This document shows positions 1-7,206 of a DNA stretch of 13,467 bases, one piece after another. The first letter of the stretch is position 1. Each line of letters starts with the position of its first letter. Both the position numbers and the translations under genes were made by a program. This DNA is from an uncultured Lachnospiraceae bacterium. Its GTDB lineage: Bacteria; Bacillota_A; Clostridia; Lachnospirales; Lachnospiraceae. Below the pieces are notes generated by a model. The model was given only the letters and a program-made list of their open reading frames with translations. It ran no database searches and was not told where the DNA came from. Where the stretch lies: positions 1 through 13,467 of the forward strand of contig CATLIP010000032.1 in assembly GCA_949957035.1 (NCBI GenBank), in the 5' to 3' direction.

Positions 1-558
1 ATGGCAGATGCTTATATTGAGAAGGGTACGACTTATGAGATTGATGGGAAAGTGTATGAATGTCTGGAGTTCTTACATGTAAAACCGGGTAAGGGTTCCG
101 CGTTTGTCCGTACCAAATTAAAAGATGTAATCAACGGCGGTGTGGTTGAGCGTACGTTCAATCCGTCTAAGGATGTCCTGAAGAAGGCGTTTATCGAGAG
201 AAAGAATGTGCAGTATCTGTATAACGACGGAGGCTTGTACTATTTCATGGATATGGAGACTTATGAGCAGACACCGGTTGGAGCAGACGATGTAGGGGAT
301 GCTTTGAAGTTTGTGAAAGAGAATGAAGAGGTATCTATGAAGTCCTATCAGGGGAAGGTATTCGCTATCGAGCCGCCGCTTACCGTAGAGCTGCTGATTA
401 CGGAGTCTGAGCCTGGTGTGAAGGGGAATACTGCCACAGGCGCTACGAAGCCGGCCATTGTTGAGACAGGCGCTCAGGTTATGGTTCCGCTGTTTGTAGA
501 GCAGGGAGAGAAGATTAAGATTGATACCCGTACAGGCCAGTATCTTTCCAGAGCTTAG
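1..558 (+). CDS. efp: Translation elongation factor P (EF-P)
   Basis: EF-P binds between the P and E sites of the ribosome and helps form peptide bonds at consecutive prolines. The 185-aa product has the usual family length and order: an N-terminal KOW-like domain with the tip loop [10 protein letters not shown] (modifiable Lys about residue 31), the middle domain (about 65-125) and the C-terminal OB domain with the family signature around [17 protein letters not shown] and ending [13 protein letters not shown]. The PGKG tip is the form seen in Firmicutes; in Bacillus this Lys carries an aminopentanol group, but no modification gene is visible here. The ATG is the first base of the window, so its ribosome binding site and promoter cannot be seen. 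The N-terminus differs from the common MISAGDFRNG form, and a slightly earlier in-frame start outside the window cannot be excluded. Confidence 0.96.
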   Translation: MADAYIEKGTTYEIDGKVYECLEFLHVKPGKGSAFVRTKLKDVINGGVVERTFNPSKDVLKKAFIERKNVQYLYNDGGLYYFMDMETYEQTPVGADDVGDALKFVKENEEVSMKSYQGKVFAIEPPLTVELLITESEPGVKGNTATGATKPAIVETGAQVMVPLFVEQGEKIKIDTRTGQYLSRA

Positions 559-587
559 TATTCCGGATTGTCGAAATATGTCATACG

Positions 588-618
588 AAAAGCCTTGCTA
601 TTTTGGCAGGGCTTTTTT
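588..618 (+). terminator. Rho-independent terminator of efp
   Basis: The stem AAAGCCTTGC pairs with GCAGGGCTTT (one T-G wobble) around a short T-rich loop and is followed by a run of six T. It lies 29 bases after the efp stop codon and should separate efp from the DUF5688 gene. Confidence 0.88.
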
Positions 619-712
619 ATAATAACAGTACCATAATATTTCAATCATTTTCTGATTTATCATAGGCAGAGTTCCGGCCGTTTTCCATGAAAAATCAAAG
701 TGTTGCCAGTAT

Positions 713-789
713 ACCTTGTCGTACACAGGTGAGGAGTGTCAGAGAGATATCTTGAACCGAAACCCGTTCCCGGTGTAATGATACAAGGT
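713..789 (+). promoter_or_regulatory. Possible structured 5' leader of the DUF5688 gene
   Basis: The 188 bases between the efp terminator and the next gene hold no ORF, but their second half can fold. ACCTTGT (713-719) pairs perfectly with ACAAGGT (783-789). Inside it TACAC (722-726) pairs with GTGTA (773-777), extended by GG/CC (728-729 with 770-771) across one A-G mismatch. The outer stem ends seven bases before the ribosome binding site AAAGGAGAGG (796-805). I could not match it to a riboswitch class by eye, and I see no convincing promoter upstream. It may be chance pairing. Confidence 0.28.
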
Positions 790-806
790 GTCAAGAAAGG
801 AGAGGA

Positions 807-1700
807 ATGACGTATTATCAGTTTATTCATGAGGTAGAGATTAAGGTTAAGAAAGAGGTAGGAGAAAATATATCAGTCTACATACATTCGACTGTGAAGA
901 ATAACGGAACGAGGAGACATGGATTGACATTTGCGGAGAAGGGAATCAATATATTTCCCACAATCTATCTCGAGGAATACTATCAGCGTTTTAAGGATGA
1001 GGGCTCTGTGGAAAATATTACGAGAGATATTTTGAGACTATACAGCGAGGTGCGTTTTAAGCGGTGCTTTGAAGGCGGCTTCCTGAAGGACTTCCGGCAG
1101 ATTAGGGAAAAGATTGTCTACCGTCTGGTGAACAGAGAGGCCAACAGAGAGCTGCTTTTGGAGGCGCCCTATGAAGAGTATCTGGACTTGGCCGTCGTTT
1201 ATTATGTACTGTTGGAGGTGAACGACTATGGGACGGCGTCTCTGATGATTCGTAATGAGCATCTTAAGATGTGGAATGTAACGGAGAAGGAGATTTCACG
1301 TCATGCGCACAGGAATACGAGAAGACTGCTCCCGTATGAAATCAGAACCATGGGCGTTCTTCTGGAAGAGCTGTCAATTCTGGAAGAGGATGAAGACAAG
1401 GGGGAGGACGAAGGAAAGGATATCATGTATGTGCTGAGTAACCGGATTCGAAGCTATGGCGCCGCCGCACTTCTGTATGAGGGCCGGCTTGAGGGTATCG
1501 GAGCCTGTCTTGAGGAAAATTACTATGTACTTCCAAGCAGTGTGCATGAAGTCATTATTGTGCCGGAGAGTGCGGCTCCCGGGAAAAAGGCGCTGGATCT
1601 TCTCGTGAGAGAGGTGAATGAGATTCATGTAGACCCGGAGGAACAGCTTTCCAATCACGCATATTACTATGATAGACAGGAAAGACGTCTATTTGCCTGA
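807..1700 (+). CDS. DUF5688 family protein, function unknown
   Basis: This 297-aa soluble, charged protein has no signal peptide or membrane segment. It reads as a DUF5688 protein: an N-terminal YYQFIHEVEIKVKKEVG start, a VKNNGTRRHGLTF segment (about 31-43), PTIYLEEYYQRF (about 51-62), and a central LLEVNDYGTASLMIRNEHL segment followed by ARN-type helices and LLPYEIRTM (about 175-183). The central part resembles the DUF1444/YtpQ pattern, so the two may be distant relatives; that is inference. An acidic linker (about 191-205) separates the halves, and the C-terminal half ends in a conserved-looking VHEVIIVPES and EVNEIHVDPEEQLSNHAYYYD. The start at 807 is fixed by AAAGGAGAGG just upstream. These proteins are common and often multicopy in Lachnospiraceae; no function is known to me. 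Confidence 0.82.
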   Translation: MTYYQFIHEVEIKVKKEVGENISVYIHSTVKNNGTRRHGLTFAEKGINIFPTIYLEEYYQRFKDEGSVENITRDILRLYSEVRFKRCFEGGFLKDFRQIREKIVYRLVNREANRELLLEAPYEEYLDLAVVYYVLLEVNDYGTASLMIRNEHLKMWNVTEKEISRHAHRNTRRLLPYEIRTMGVLLEELSILEEDEDKGEDEGKDIMYVLSNRIRSYGAAALLYEGRLEGIGACLEENYYVLPSSVHEVIIVPESAAPGKKALDLLVREVNEIHVDPEEQLSNHAYYYDRQERRLFA

Positions 1701-1760
1701 AAAACAGCTTATAAAGACATTGAAAGCCTCCTGTGACGGAAAAAGCAGAGGAAGTGTGAG

Positions 1761-1798
1761 AAATATTTTATGGAAATATTTATGGAAATATTTTTATC
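1761..1798 (+). repeat. Three tandem AAATATTT units, UP-element-like
   Basis: AAATATTTTATGG (1761-1773), AAATATTTATGG (1774-1785) and AAATATTTTTATC (1786-1798) follow each other without a gap. They sit immediately upstream of the likely tRNA promoter, where A/T-rich UP elements contact the RNA polymerase alpha subunit. That role is inference. Confidence 0.5.
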
Positions 1799-1804
1799 AT
1801 TTCC

Positions 1805-1831
1805 TTTACTTTTTCGGATAAATGTGATAAT
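1805..1831 (+). promoter_or_regulatory. Probable promoter of tRNA-Arg
   Basis: TTTACT at 1805-1810 is a plausible -35. The -10 is either TAATAT (1828-1833, 17-bp spacer) or the extended form TGTGATAAT (1823-1831). Transcription would start near 1838, about 32 bases before the tRNA 5' end. Confidence 0.5.
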
Positions 1832-1869
1832 ATTACTTTTGCAATTTCATATTGTGTTACTTTAGACAT

Positions 1870-1941
1870 GCACCCGGAGCTCAGGGGATAGAGCACCGCC
1901 CTCCGGAGGCGGGAGCGGCGGTTCGAATCCGCCCGGGTGTG
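1870..1941 (+). tRNA. tRNA-Arg, anticodon CCG
   Basis: The cloverleaf folds fully. The acceptor stem is GCACCCG/CGGGTGT (one G-T pair). The D stem GCTC/GAGC has loop AGGGGATA. The anticodon stem CCGCC/GGCGG has loop CTCCGGA, giving anticodon CCG (reads CGG, Arg). The T stem GGCGG/CCGCC has loop TTCGAAT. The discriminator is G and CCA is not encoded, so a CCA-adding enzyme must finish it. One oddity is position 8, which is G where nearly all tRNAs have U. The variable region is only four bases (GAGC). The T-rich sequence just after the tRNA lacks a separate stem, so read-through into the gene at 1977 is possible. argS lies 790 bases downstream on the same strand. Confidence 0.93.
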
Positions 1942-1976
1942 TATTTTTATTTTTAAGTGCAGATGGAGGTAGTCTT

Positions 1977-2603
1977 ATGGAAGGAAGAGACATGGACTGC
2001 TCCAAAGGCCGCAGAAGGTACGGCAGGATTGTCATACTGACAGTTTTGGTTATTTCCGCGGCAGTTGTGGGTGCAGCCGGTTCAAGCCTTACCAAAGCAA
2101 AAGTCCTGAAAGCACAAAAGAAAATTTCCGAGCAGTTGTATACGGAGAATGTAAAAAGCGGGTTTGCACAATTGAATCCGCTGAAGATGGAAGAATATCC
2201 GGAGATTACAAAAGCTGTGAGAGATTATTACAAGCAGCAGGGAGAAGAGACCGGCTTTGTCGAGTCGTATGATGATATCTGCGTATATACGAAAGAAGGC
2301 AGGTATAGGGGTACATATGTGGCGTTTGCCAGGTATAATATGAAGATTCGGGACGTCTACACAAAGGTTCCGGGATTGAGTACCCTGTATGTTGCGAAGG
2401 ACGAAGAAGGTAATTATCAGGTCAGTGCTTCAGTAGAGGATGAGAAGGTGAAGTCTAATATTCAGAAGATTGCCATGCATGAGGATGTACAGGCTCTCAT
2501 GTCGGAGACGCAGGCTGCATATCAGACGGCGGTACGCTCAGATGCTCTATTAAAGGAGGCATTGGCAGACCTAGAGAATGCATACAAGAATGTGGATGCA
2601 TAA
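1977..2603 (+). CDS. Membrane-anchored protein of unknown function
   Basis: I do not recognise a named family. The 208-aa product has a short basic N-terminus (CSKGRRRYGR), one hydrophobic segment (about residues 17-36, IVILTVLVISAAVVGAAG) and no lipobox or clear signal-peptidase site, so it is probably anchored with its C-terminal domain outside. The exported part (about 60-208) is mostly charged and helix-forming, with a likely beta section around YDDICVYTKEGRYRGTYVAFARY and TLYVAKDEEGNYQVSASV and a helical C-terminal tail (about 165-208). The ATG at 1977 is supported by GGAGG at 1965-1969. It lies 36 bases after tRNA-Arg and ends at the terminator 2638-2667, so it may be transcribed from the tRNA promoter. 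The link to argS downstream may be only positional. Confidence 0.8.
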   Translation: MEGRDMDCSKGRRRYGRIVILTVLVISAAVVGAAGSSLTKAKVLKAQKKISEQLYTENVKSGFAQLNPLKMEEYPEITKAVRDYYKQQGEETGFVESYDDICVYTKEGRYRGTYVAFARYNMKIRDVYTKVPGLSTLYVAKDEEGNYQVSASVEDEKVKSNIQKIAMHEDVQALMSETQAAYQTAVRSDALLKEALADLENAYKNVDA

Positions 2604-2637
2604 GGGCTTGTGTTTGCCGTATCAGAGAATGTTTTAG

Positions 2638-2667
2638 GGTCAGATCCCTGTGGAATCTGGCCTTTTT
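2638..2667 (+). terminator. Rho-independent terminator before argS
   Basis: GGTCAGAT (2638-2645) pairs with ATCTGGCC (2655-2662) with one T-G wobble; CC/GG adds to the stem across a bulge. TTTTT follows. It closes the transcript of the membrane-anchored protein. Confidence 0.82.
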
Positions 2668-2700
2668 GTCATATAGGAAACTTCATTCCCTATATGACAA
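2666..2700 (+). promoter_or_regulatory. Perfect 12-bp inverted repeat upstream of argS
   Basis: TTGTCATATAGG (2666-2677) and CCTATATGACAA (2689-2700) are exact reverse complements around an 11-base loop. No T tract follows on the plus strand, so it is not a simple terminator for the upstream gene. It ends 18 bases before the argS ribosome binding site. It could be an operator or a leader hairpin. The TTGTCA at its left end resembles a -35 box, but the spacing to TATATG (2691) is 19 bp. Confidence 0.55.
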
Positions 2701-2730
2701 TACAAATGAAGGAAGACGAGGAGGAATAAT

Positions 2731-4497
2731 ATGAAGAAAATCATGGATTTGATTGCCGAAGAGCTGGCGGCAGCATTCGAGGCGGCAGGATATGATAAGG
2801 AATATGCAAGGGTAACGCTGTCAAACCGTCCGGATTTGTGTGAATATCAGTGCAACGGTGCGATGGCGGGGGCTAAGGCATATCGGAAGGCTCCGATTAT
2901 GATTGCTAACGATGTTGTGGAAAGGCTAGACGGCAGTCTGTGTCTGGAGGAAGTGAATGCCGTAAATCCGGGTTTTATCAATATGAAGCTTAGGAAGGAA
3001 TTTGTGGCAGACTATTTAAATCGTATGAGCGCAGATGAGGAACTGGGACTTGAGACGGCAGAAAATCCAAAGACCGTTGTGGTGGACTATGGCGGAGCGA
3101 ACGTTGCGAAGCCTCTTCATGTAGGGCATCTGCGCTCTGCGATCATCGGGGAGGGTATTAAGCGGCTTGCGAAGAAGATGGGGCATCGTGTACTGGGAGA
3201 TATCCATCTTGGAGACTGGGGATACCAGATGGGCCTTATTATCACAGAGCTTAAGGAGCGTAAGCCAGAGCTTCCGTATTTTCAGGAAGATTTTGCCGGA
3301 GAATATCCGACGGAGGCTCCCTTTACCATAGGCGGGCTGGAAGAAATCTATCCCAAGGCCAGCAGCAGGGCGAAGGAGGATGAAGATTATCGAAAAGAGG
3401 CTCTTGAGGCGACTCGGCTTTTGCAGAACGGACACAAAGGATACCGGGCTGTCTGGAATCACATTATGGATGTGTCAGTGGCAGATCTTAAGAAGAATTA
3501 TGAGAGCCTGAACGTGCATTTTGACCTTTGGAAGGGAGAGTCGGATGCGCAGGTTTACATTCCTGATATGATAGAGAGGTTGAAAGCGGAGGGATACGCC
3601 CATATTGATGAAGGGGCGCTGGTGATTGATGTGCAGCAGGAGTCAGACACTAAGGAGATTCCTCCATGTATGATTCAGAAATCCGACGGTGCGTCTCTTT
3701 ATGGAACCACAGACCTTGCGACGTTGATACAGAGGATGCAGGATTATGATCCGGACCAGATTATTTATCTTGCGGACAAGAGGCAGGACCTTCATTTTCT
3801 CCAGGTATTCCGCGCAGCGAGAAAGACAGGAATTGTGCCTGAGAAGACGAAGCTTGAGTTTTTGGGCTTCGGTACGATGAACGGGAAGGACGGCAAGCCC
3901 TTTAAGACCAGGGAAGGCGGCGTCATGCGTCTGGAGAACCTGATTGCAGAGATTGTGGACGAGATGAAAAAGAAGATATCCGAGAACCGTACGGTTGCCT
4001 GGGAGGAGGCCGAAGAGACGGCAAAGATTGTCGGAATGTCTGCGATTAAGTATGGAGATTTATCCAATCAGGCGTCAAAGGATTATGTGTTCGACGTAGA
4101 CCGCTTTACCTCTTTTGAGGGTAATACAGGACCGTATATCCTGTATACCATTGTGCGGATTAAGTCGATTTTGAATAAATATCAGGCAGATGGAAAGATG
4201 ATTAGCGGCTTAAAGATAGAGCCTGCTCATGATGAGAATGAAAAGGCGCTGATGCTGGAGCTTCTTAGGTATAACAACGTGATTGAGACGGCCTTTGAAG
4301 AGCTGGCGCTTCACAAAATCTGTGCTTATATCTATGACCTTGCAAACACATTTAACCGTTTCTACCATGAGACGAAGATTCTTACCGAGGAAGACGAGAC
4401 GAAGCAGAAGGGATATATCGCTTTGCTTGTGCTTACAAAACAGGTGTTGGAGGCATGTATCGATGTGCTTGGCTTTGCGGCTCCTGAGAGAATGTAG
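2731..4497 (+). CDS. argS: Arginyl-tRNA synthetase
   Basis: ArgRS is a class I cytoplasmic enzyme that attaches Arg to tRNA-Arg using ATP, and it needs the tRNA to activate the amino acid. The 588-aa product is close to the usual length. It shows the N-terminal Add-1 domain (about 1-110), then the catalytic domain with the HIGH-type motif HVGH at 130-133, within NVAKPLHVGHLRSAIIGEG. The KMSKS loop has the degenerate ArgRS form GKDGKPFKTR ending at residue 394. The C-terminal DALR anticodon-binding domain starts near EGNTGPYILYTIVRIKSIL and ends with the typical LGFAAPERM. The start at 2731 follows GAGGAGG (2718-2724). The alanyl-tRNA editing gene begins 50 bases downstream and is probably co-transcribed. 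A tRNA-Arg(CCG) gene lies upstream. Confidence 0.97.
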   Translation: MKKIMDLIAEELAAAFEAAGYDKEYARVTLSNRPDLCEYQCNGAMAGAKAYRKAPIMIANDVVERLDGSLCLEEVNAVNPGFINMKLRKEFVADYLNRMSADEELGLETAENPKTVVVDYGGANVAKPLHVGHLRSAIIGEGIKRLAKKMGHRVLGDIHLGDWGYQMGLIITELKERKPELPYFQEDFAGEYPTEAPFTIGGLEEIYPKASSRAKEDEDYRKEALEATRLLQNGHKGYRAVWNHIMDVSVADLKKNYESLNVHFDLWKGESDAQVYIPDMIERLKAEGYAHIDEGALVIDVQQESDTKEIPPCMIQKSDGASLYGTTDLATLIQRMQDYDPDQIIYLADKRQDLHFLQVFRAARKTGIVPEKTKLEFLGFGTMNGKDGKPFKTREGGVMRLENLIAEIVDEMKKKISENRTVAWEEAEETAKIVGMSAIKYGDLSNQASKDYVFDVDRFTSFEGNTGPYILYTIVRIKSILNKYQADGKMISGLKIEPAHDENEKALMLELLRYNNVIETAFEELALHKICAYIYDLANTFNRFYHETKILTEEDETKQKGYIALLVLTKQVLEACIDVLGFAAPERM

Positions 4498-4547
4498 GGG
4501 ATTTTTGTCAGAATGTATAATACAAGACGTTAAAGAGGATAGAGGAT

Positions 4548-5699
4548 ATGACGGAGAAATTATTTTATCAGGACGGTTACAGGAAAGAATTTCAAGGGAA
4601 GGTGCTTTCCTGTGAGCAGGCTGGCGACAAGTATAAGGTTGTCCTGGATGCGAGCGCGTTTTTCCCGGAAGGGGGAGGACAGTACGGAGATATAGGGTGG
4701 CTTGATGAGGCGGAAGTTGTGGATACCCGGGAAAAGGACGGTGAGATTTACCATACTGTTACGTCGCCCCTTGAAGTAGGGGCAGTGGTGACAGGACGGC
4801 TTAACTGGGAGGTCCGTTTCGACAGGATGCAGCAGCATACAGGGGAGCATATGATATCAGGGCTTGTCCATAGACGTTTCGGTTATGATAACGTGGGGTT
4901 CCATCTGGGAGAAGATTACTGTACCATGGATTTTAACGGGCCAATCACGAAGGAGGAGCTAAAGGAGATTGAGCTGGAAGCGAACCGGGGAGTATTTGCC
5001 AATCTTAAGGTAGGGATTACCTATCCTTCCAAAGAGGAGCTCAAAGCCTTAGAATATCGAAGCAAGATTGAGATTGAGGGGCAGGTGCGGATTATTACTG
5101 TGCCGGGGTATGACGTGTGTGCATGCTGTGCGCCCCATCTTGGCTCTACCGGGGAGATTGGACTTATTAAGCTGGTCCATATGATTAATTATAAGGGCGG
5201 CGAGCGTATCACAATGCTCTGCGGTTTTAGGGCGTTGGCAGATTACAATATCAAGGAAGAAAATGGAAAGACCATTTCGTCCCTGCTGAGCGCAAAAGAA
5301 TATGAGATTGCGGATGCAGTGGCCCATTTGAAGGACGAGGCGGGAAGCCTGAAAGGGAAGATTGCATCCCTGAATCAGAAGATGCTGGCCTATAGAGCGG
5401 CGGAGATTCCTGTAGAGGAGGATGTGGTTTGTGTGTTTGATCCTGAATTATCCGGAAGTGGGCCGAGAGAACTGATGAATCTTTTATTGAATAAGGGAGC
5501 GAAGGTCTGCGCCGTTTTTGCGGGAAATGAAGACGACGGCTTTCGCTATGTAATCGGGAGCCGAGAAAGAGATGTGCGCCCTGTGTGTAAGCGGCTGAAC
5601 GAAGCCTTTGGAGGAAGGGGCGGCGGCAAGCCTGAGATGGTGCAGGGTTCCCTTCTTGGAAATGAAGAGGCCATACGGACAGAATTACGCAGGGTGTAA
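4548..5699 (+). CDS. alaX: Alanyl-tRNA editing protein, AlaX-L type
   Basis: AlaX proteins are free-standing editing domains related to AlaRS that hydrolyse Ser- or Gly-tRNA-Ala. The 383-aa product has the N-terminal AlaRS-like beta-barrel region (FFPEGGGQYGDIG, about 38-50). It carries both zinc-binding signatures: HTGEH (H97, H101) and CCAPH (C193, H197). A coiled-coil-like stretch follows (about 250-285), then a DHHA1/C-Ala domain with the glycine-rich GGRGGGKPEMVQGS (about 355-368). That C-terminal domain makes it the long form (AlaX-L). No aminoacylation domain is present, so this is not a broken alaS. The start at 4548 is served by AAAGAGG (4532-4538); a second GAGG is too close. It probably shares the argS transcript, so arginylation and alanyl-tRNA quality control would be expressed together. 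Confidence 0.93.
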   Translation: MTEKLFYQDGYRKEFQGKVLSCEQAGDKYKVVLDASAFFPEGGGQYGDIGWLDEAEVVDTREKDGEIYHTVTSPLEVGAVVTGRLNWEVRFDRMQQHTGEHMISGLVHRRFGYDNVGFHLGEDYCTMDFNGPITKEELKEIELEANRGVFANLKVGITYPSKEELKALEYRSKIEIEGQVRIITVPGYDVCACCAPHLGSTGEIGLIKLVHMINYKGGERITMLCGFRALADYNIKEENGKTISSLLSAKEYEIADAVAHLKDEAGSLKGKIASLNQKMLAYRAAEIPVEEDVVCVFDPELSGSGPRELMNLLLNKGAKVCAVFAGNEDDGFRYVIGSRERDVRPVCKRLNEAFGGRGGGKPEMVQGSLLGNEEAIRTELRRV

Positions 5700-5706
5700 T
5701 ATGAGC

Positions 5707-5752
5707 GACTTTTGATGATTTCATTTTGAAGATTGACTTTTAATGATTTTAT
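5707..5752 (+). repeat. Direct repeat upstream of htrA
   Basis: GACTTTTGATGATTTCAT (5707-5724) recurs as GACTTTTAATGATTTTAT (5735-5752), 16 of 18 bases identical with a 28-bp period. It lies between the alaX stop and htrA in a 141-bp gap. Direct repeats in such places often bind response regulators; that role here is inference. The rest of the gap holds GTTTAAAC (5769-5776) and TTGACG (5781-5786), with no clear -10 at standard spacing. Confidence 0.55.
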
Positions 5753-5825
5753 CACGGTTCTGTCACAGTTTAAACACAATTTGACGGTAAACTACTAATC
5801 AGAAAAGCAAAAACGAACCAGAATG

Positions 5826-5834
5826 AAAGGAGAT
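5826..5834 (+). promoter_or_regulatory. Ribosome binding site fixing the htrA start
   Basis: AAAGGAGAT lies 6 bases before ATG 5841. An in-frame ATG at 5823 precedes this site and would add six residues, but it has no Shine-Dalgarno of its own. Confidence 0.85.
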
Positions 5835-5840
5835 ATCAAT

Positions 5841-7103
5841 ATGGATCATCAATATACTTATTACACACCGGGACAGGATTCTAATCCTCAGAATAATTCA
5901 GAGTACAGGCCGCCTCATAAGAAGAAAGGCACGCCAAAGTGGGTGAAGACAGTTTGCTTCGGTCTGGTATTTGGAGTAACGGCAAGCGCGGCATTTCAGA
6001 CCAGTAATATTGTGGCAGGAAAATTCCTGAACAATAAGACTGTGAAGGAGAGTGCAGAGAAGACGGAGAATATTGGCAGCGCTAAGCTTACCACTTCTTC
6101 CGGCGGCGCGACCCAATCGGATGTGGCGGATATTGCAGAAAATGCAATGCCATCCGTAGTATCCATTACGAACATGAGTGTTCAGCAGGTACAGAGCTTC
6201 TTTGGAGGAATACAGGAGAGGCAGAGTGAAAGTGCAGGCTCCGGTATTATTATCGGACAGAATGATTCTGAACTGTTGGTTGTAACCAATAACCATGTGG
6301 TGGAGGGAAGCGATACACTTACCGTTTCATTTATTGACGAAGAGAGCGTTGAGGCGAATATCAAGGGAACAGACGCCAGCCGGGATTTGGCGGTCGTGGC
6401 TGTAGACTTAAGTAAGATTAAGGACAGTACGAGAGAGAAGATTGCGGTGGCCACACTGGGAGATTCTGATCAGATACAGGTAGGTGAAGAGGCAATCGCA
6501 ATCGGAAATGCACTTGGCTATGGACAGTCTGTCACAAGAGGTATCATTTCTGCGACCGAGAGGCGGATTGAAGGCTTCGACAGTAACTTGATTCAGACGG
6601 ATGCGGCAATTAATCCGGGAAACAGCGGCGGCGCCTTACTGAACGCCAAGGGTGAAGTAATCGGTATCAACACGGCGAAGGCTGCCTATGAAGCGGTAGA
6701 GGGGATTGGATATGCCATTCCGGTTTCAGAGGCAAGAGAGACGATTGAAGGGCTGATGAACCGGGAGACCAGGACAAAGGTGGCAGATGAGGAGAGAGGA
6801 TACCTTGGTATTGCGGAGCCTGTAGATGTTACGCAGGAGACTTCTCAGATGTATAACATGCCAACAGGTGTGTATATTACGGATGTGATAAGAGGGGGCG
6901 GAGCTCAGAGAGCAGGAATCACGAAGGGTTCTGTGATTACGGCCCTGAACGGGATTACCATCAATAATACGAGTACGCTTCTTGAGCAGCTTCAGTATTA
7001 TAAAGTAGGGGAGACGGTGACAGTGACCATTGCGATTCCCGGCAGCAACGGCGAATACCAGAGTAAAGAGGTAGAAGTAACTCTTGGAAAGGGTTCTAAT
7101 TAA
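5841..7103 (+). CDS. htrA: HtrA/DegP-like membrane-anchored serine protease with PDZ domain
   Basis: HtrA proteases degrade or refold damaged exported proteins at the outer face of the membrane. The 420-aa product has a Gln/Asn/Pro-rich cytoplasmic tail (1-33), one membrane segment (about 34-54), a Ser/Thr-rich linker, a trypsin-like domain and one C-terminal PDZ domain (about 320-415). The catalytic triad is intact: H152 in TNNHVVEG, D182 in ASRDLAVV and S262 in NPGNSGGAL. The PDZ part contains GYLGI and GVYITDVIRGGGAQRAGI. The layout matches Firmicutes HtrA/DegP paralogues. The start at 5841 is chosen because AAAGGAG lies just upstream. The 18-bp direct repeat before the gene may be a stress-response binding site. 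No two-component genes are visible here. I see no clear terminator after the stop codon. Confidence 0.94.
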   Translation: MDHQYTYYTPGQDSNPQNNSEYRPPHKKKGTPKWVKTVCFGLVFGVTASAAFQTSNIVAGKFLNNKTVKESAEKTENIGSAKLTTSSGGATQSDVADIAENAMPSVVSITNMSVQQVQSFFGGIQERQSESAGSGIIIGQNDSELLVVTNNHVVEGSDTLTVSFIDEESVEANIKGTDASRDLAVVAVDLSKIKDSTREKIAVATLGDSDQIQVGEEAIAIGNALGYGQSVTRGIISATERRIEGFDSNLIQTDAAINPGNSGGALLNAKGEVIGINTAKAAYEAVEGIGYAIPVSEARETIEGLMNRETRTKVADEERGYLGIAEPVDVTQETSQMYNMPTGVYITDVIRGGGAQRAGITKGSVITALNGITINNTSTLLEQLQYYKVGETVTVTIAIPGSNGEYQSKEVEVTLGKGSN

Positions 7104-7152
7104 CTTGAAAAGAAAGAAAAGTAAATTTGAAAAAGAAATTTAGAAAAAGATT

Positions 7153-7181
7153 TTGATATTTTATGTCGGATGTAGTATAAT
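7153..7181 (+). promoter_or_regulatory. Promoter of the zinc-ribbon gene
   Basis: TTGATA (7153-7158), a 17-bp spacer and a perfect TATAAT (7176-7181) give a near-consensus vegetative promoter. The start of transcription should be near 7188, leaving a leader of about 74 bases. Confidence 0.85.
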
Positions 7182-7206
7182 GACCGTATACGTGAGAATT
7201 GCCAGA

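Noticed and set aside
713..789. A known riboswitch class before DUF5688
   Set aside because: I tried to match the core to common classes by eye (glycine, THF, c-di-GMP, ZTP, fluoride) and found no convincing signature, so it is listed only as a possible structured leader.
3016..3462. 148-codon open frame on the minus strand inside argS
   Set aside because: It lies wholly antisense to a clear argS, has no recognisable domain and no suitable ribosome binding site.
4516..4521. TATAAT between argS and alaX, possible internal promoter
   Set aside because: There is no -35 at 16-18 bp and no TGn extension; co-transcription with argS is simpler.
4283..4615. 110-codon plus-strand frame across the argS end and alaX start
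   Set aside because: It overlaps both real genes in another frame and is unusually rich in Arg, Cys and Leu.
5251..5724. 157-codon open frame on the minus strand inside the AlaX gene
   Set aside because: It is Pro/Ser/Arg-rich, as expected from the reverse of a real gene, and covers the well-supported AlaX C-terminal domain.
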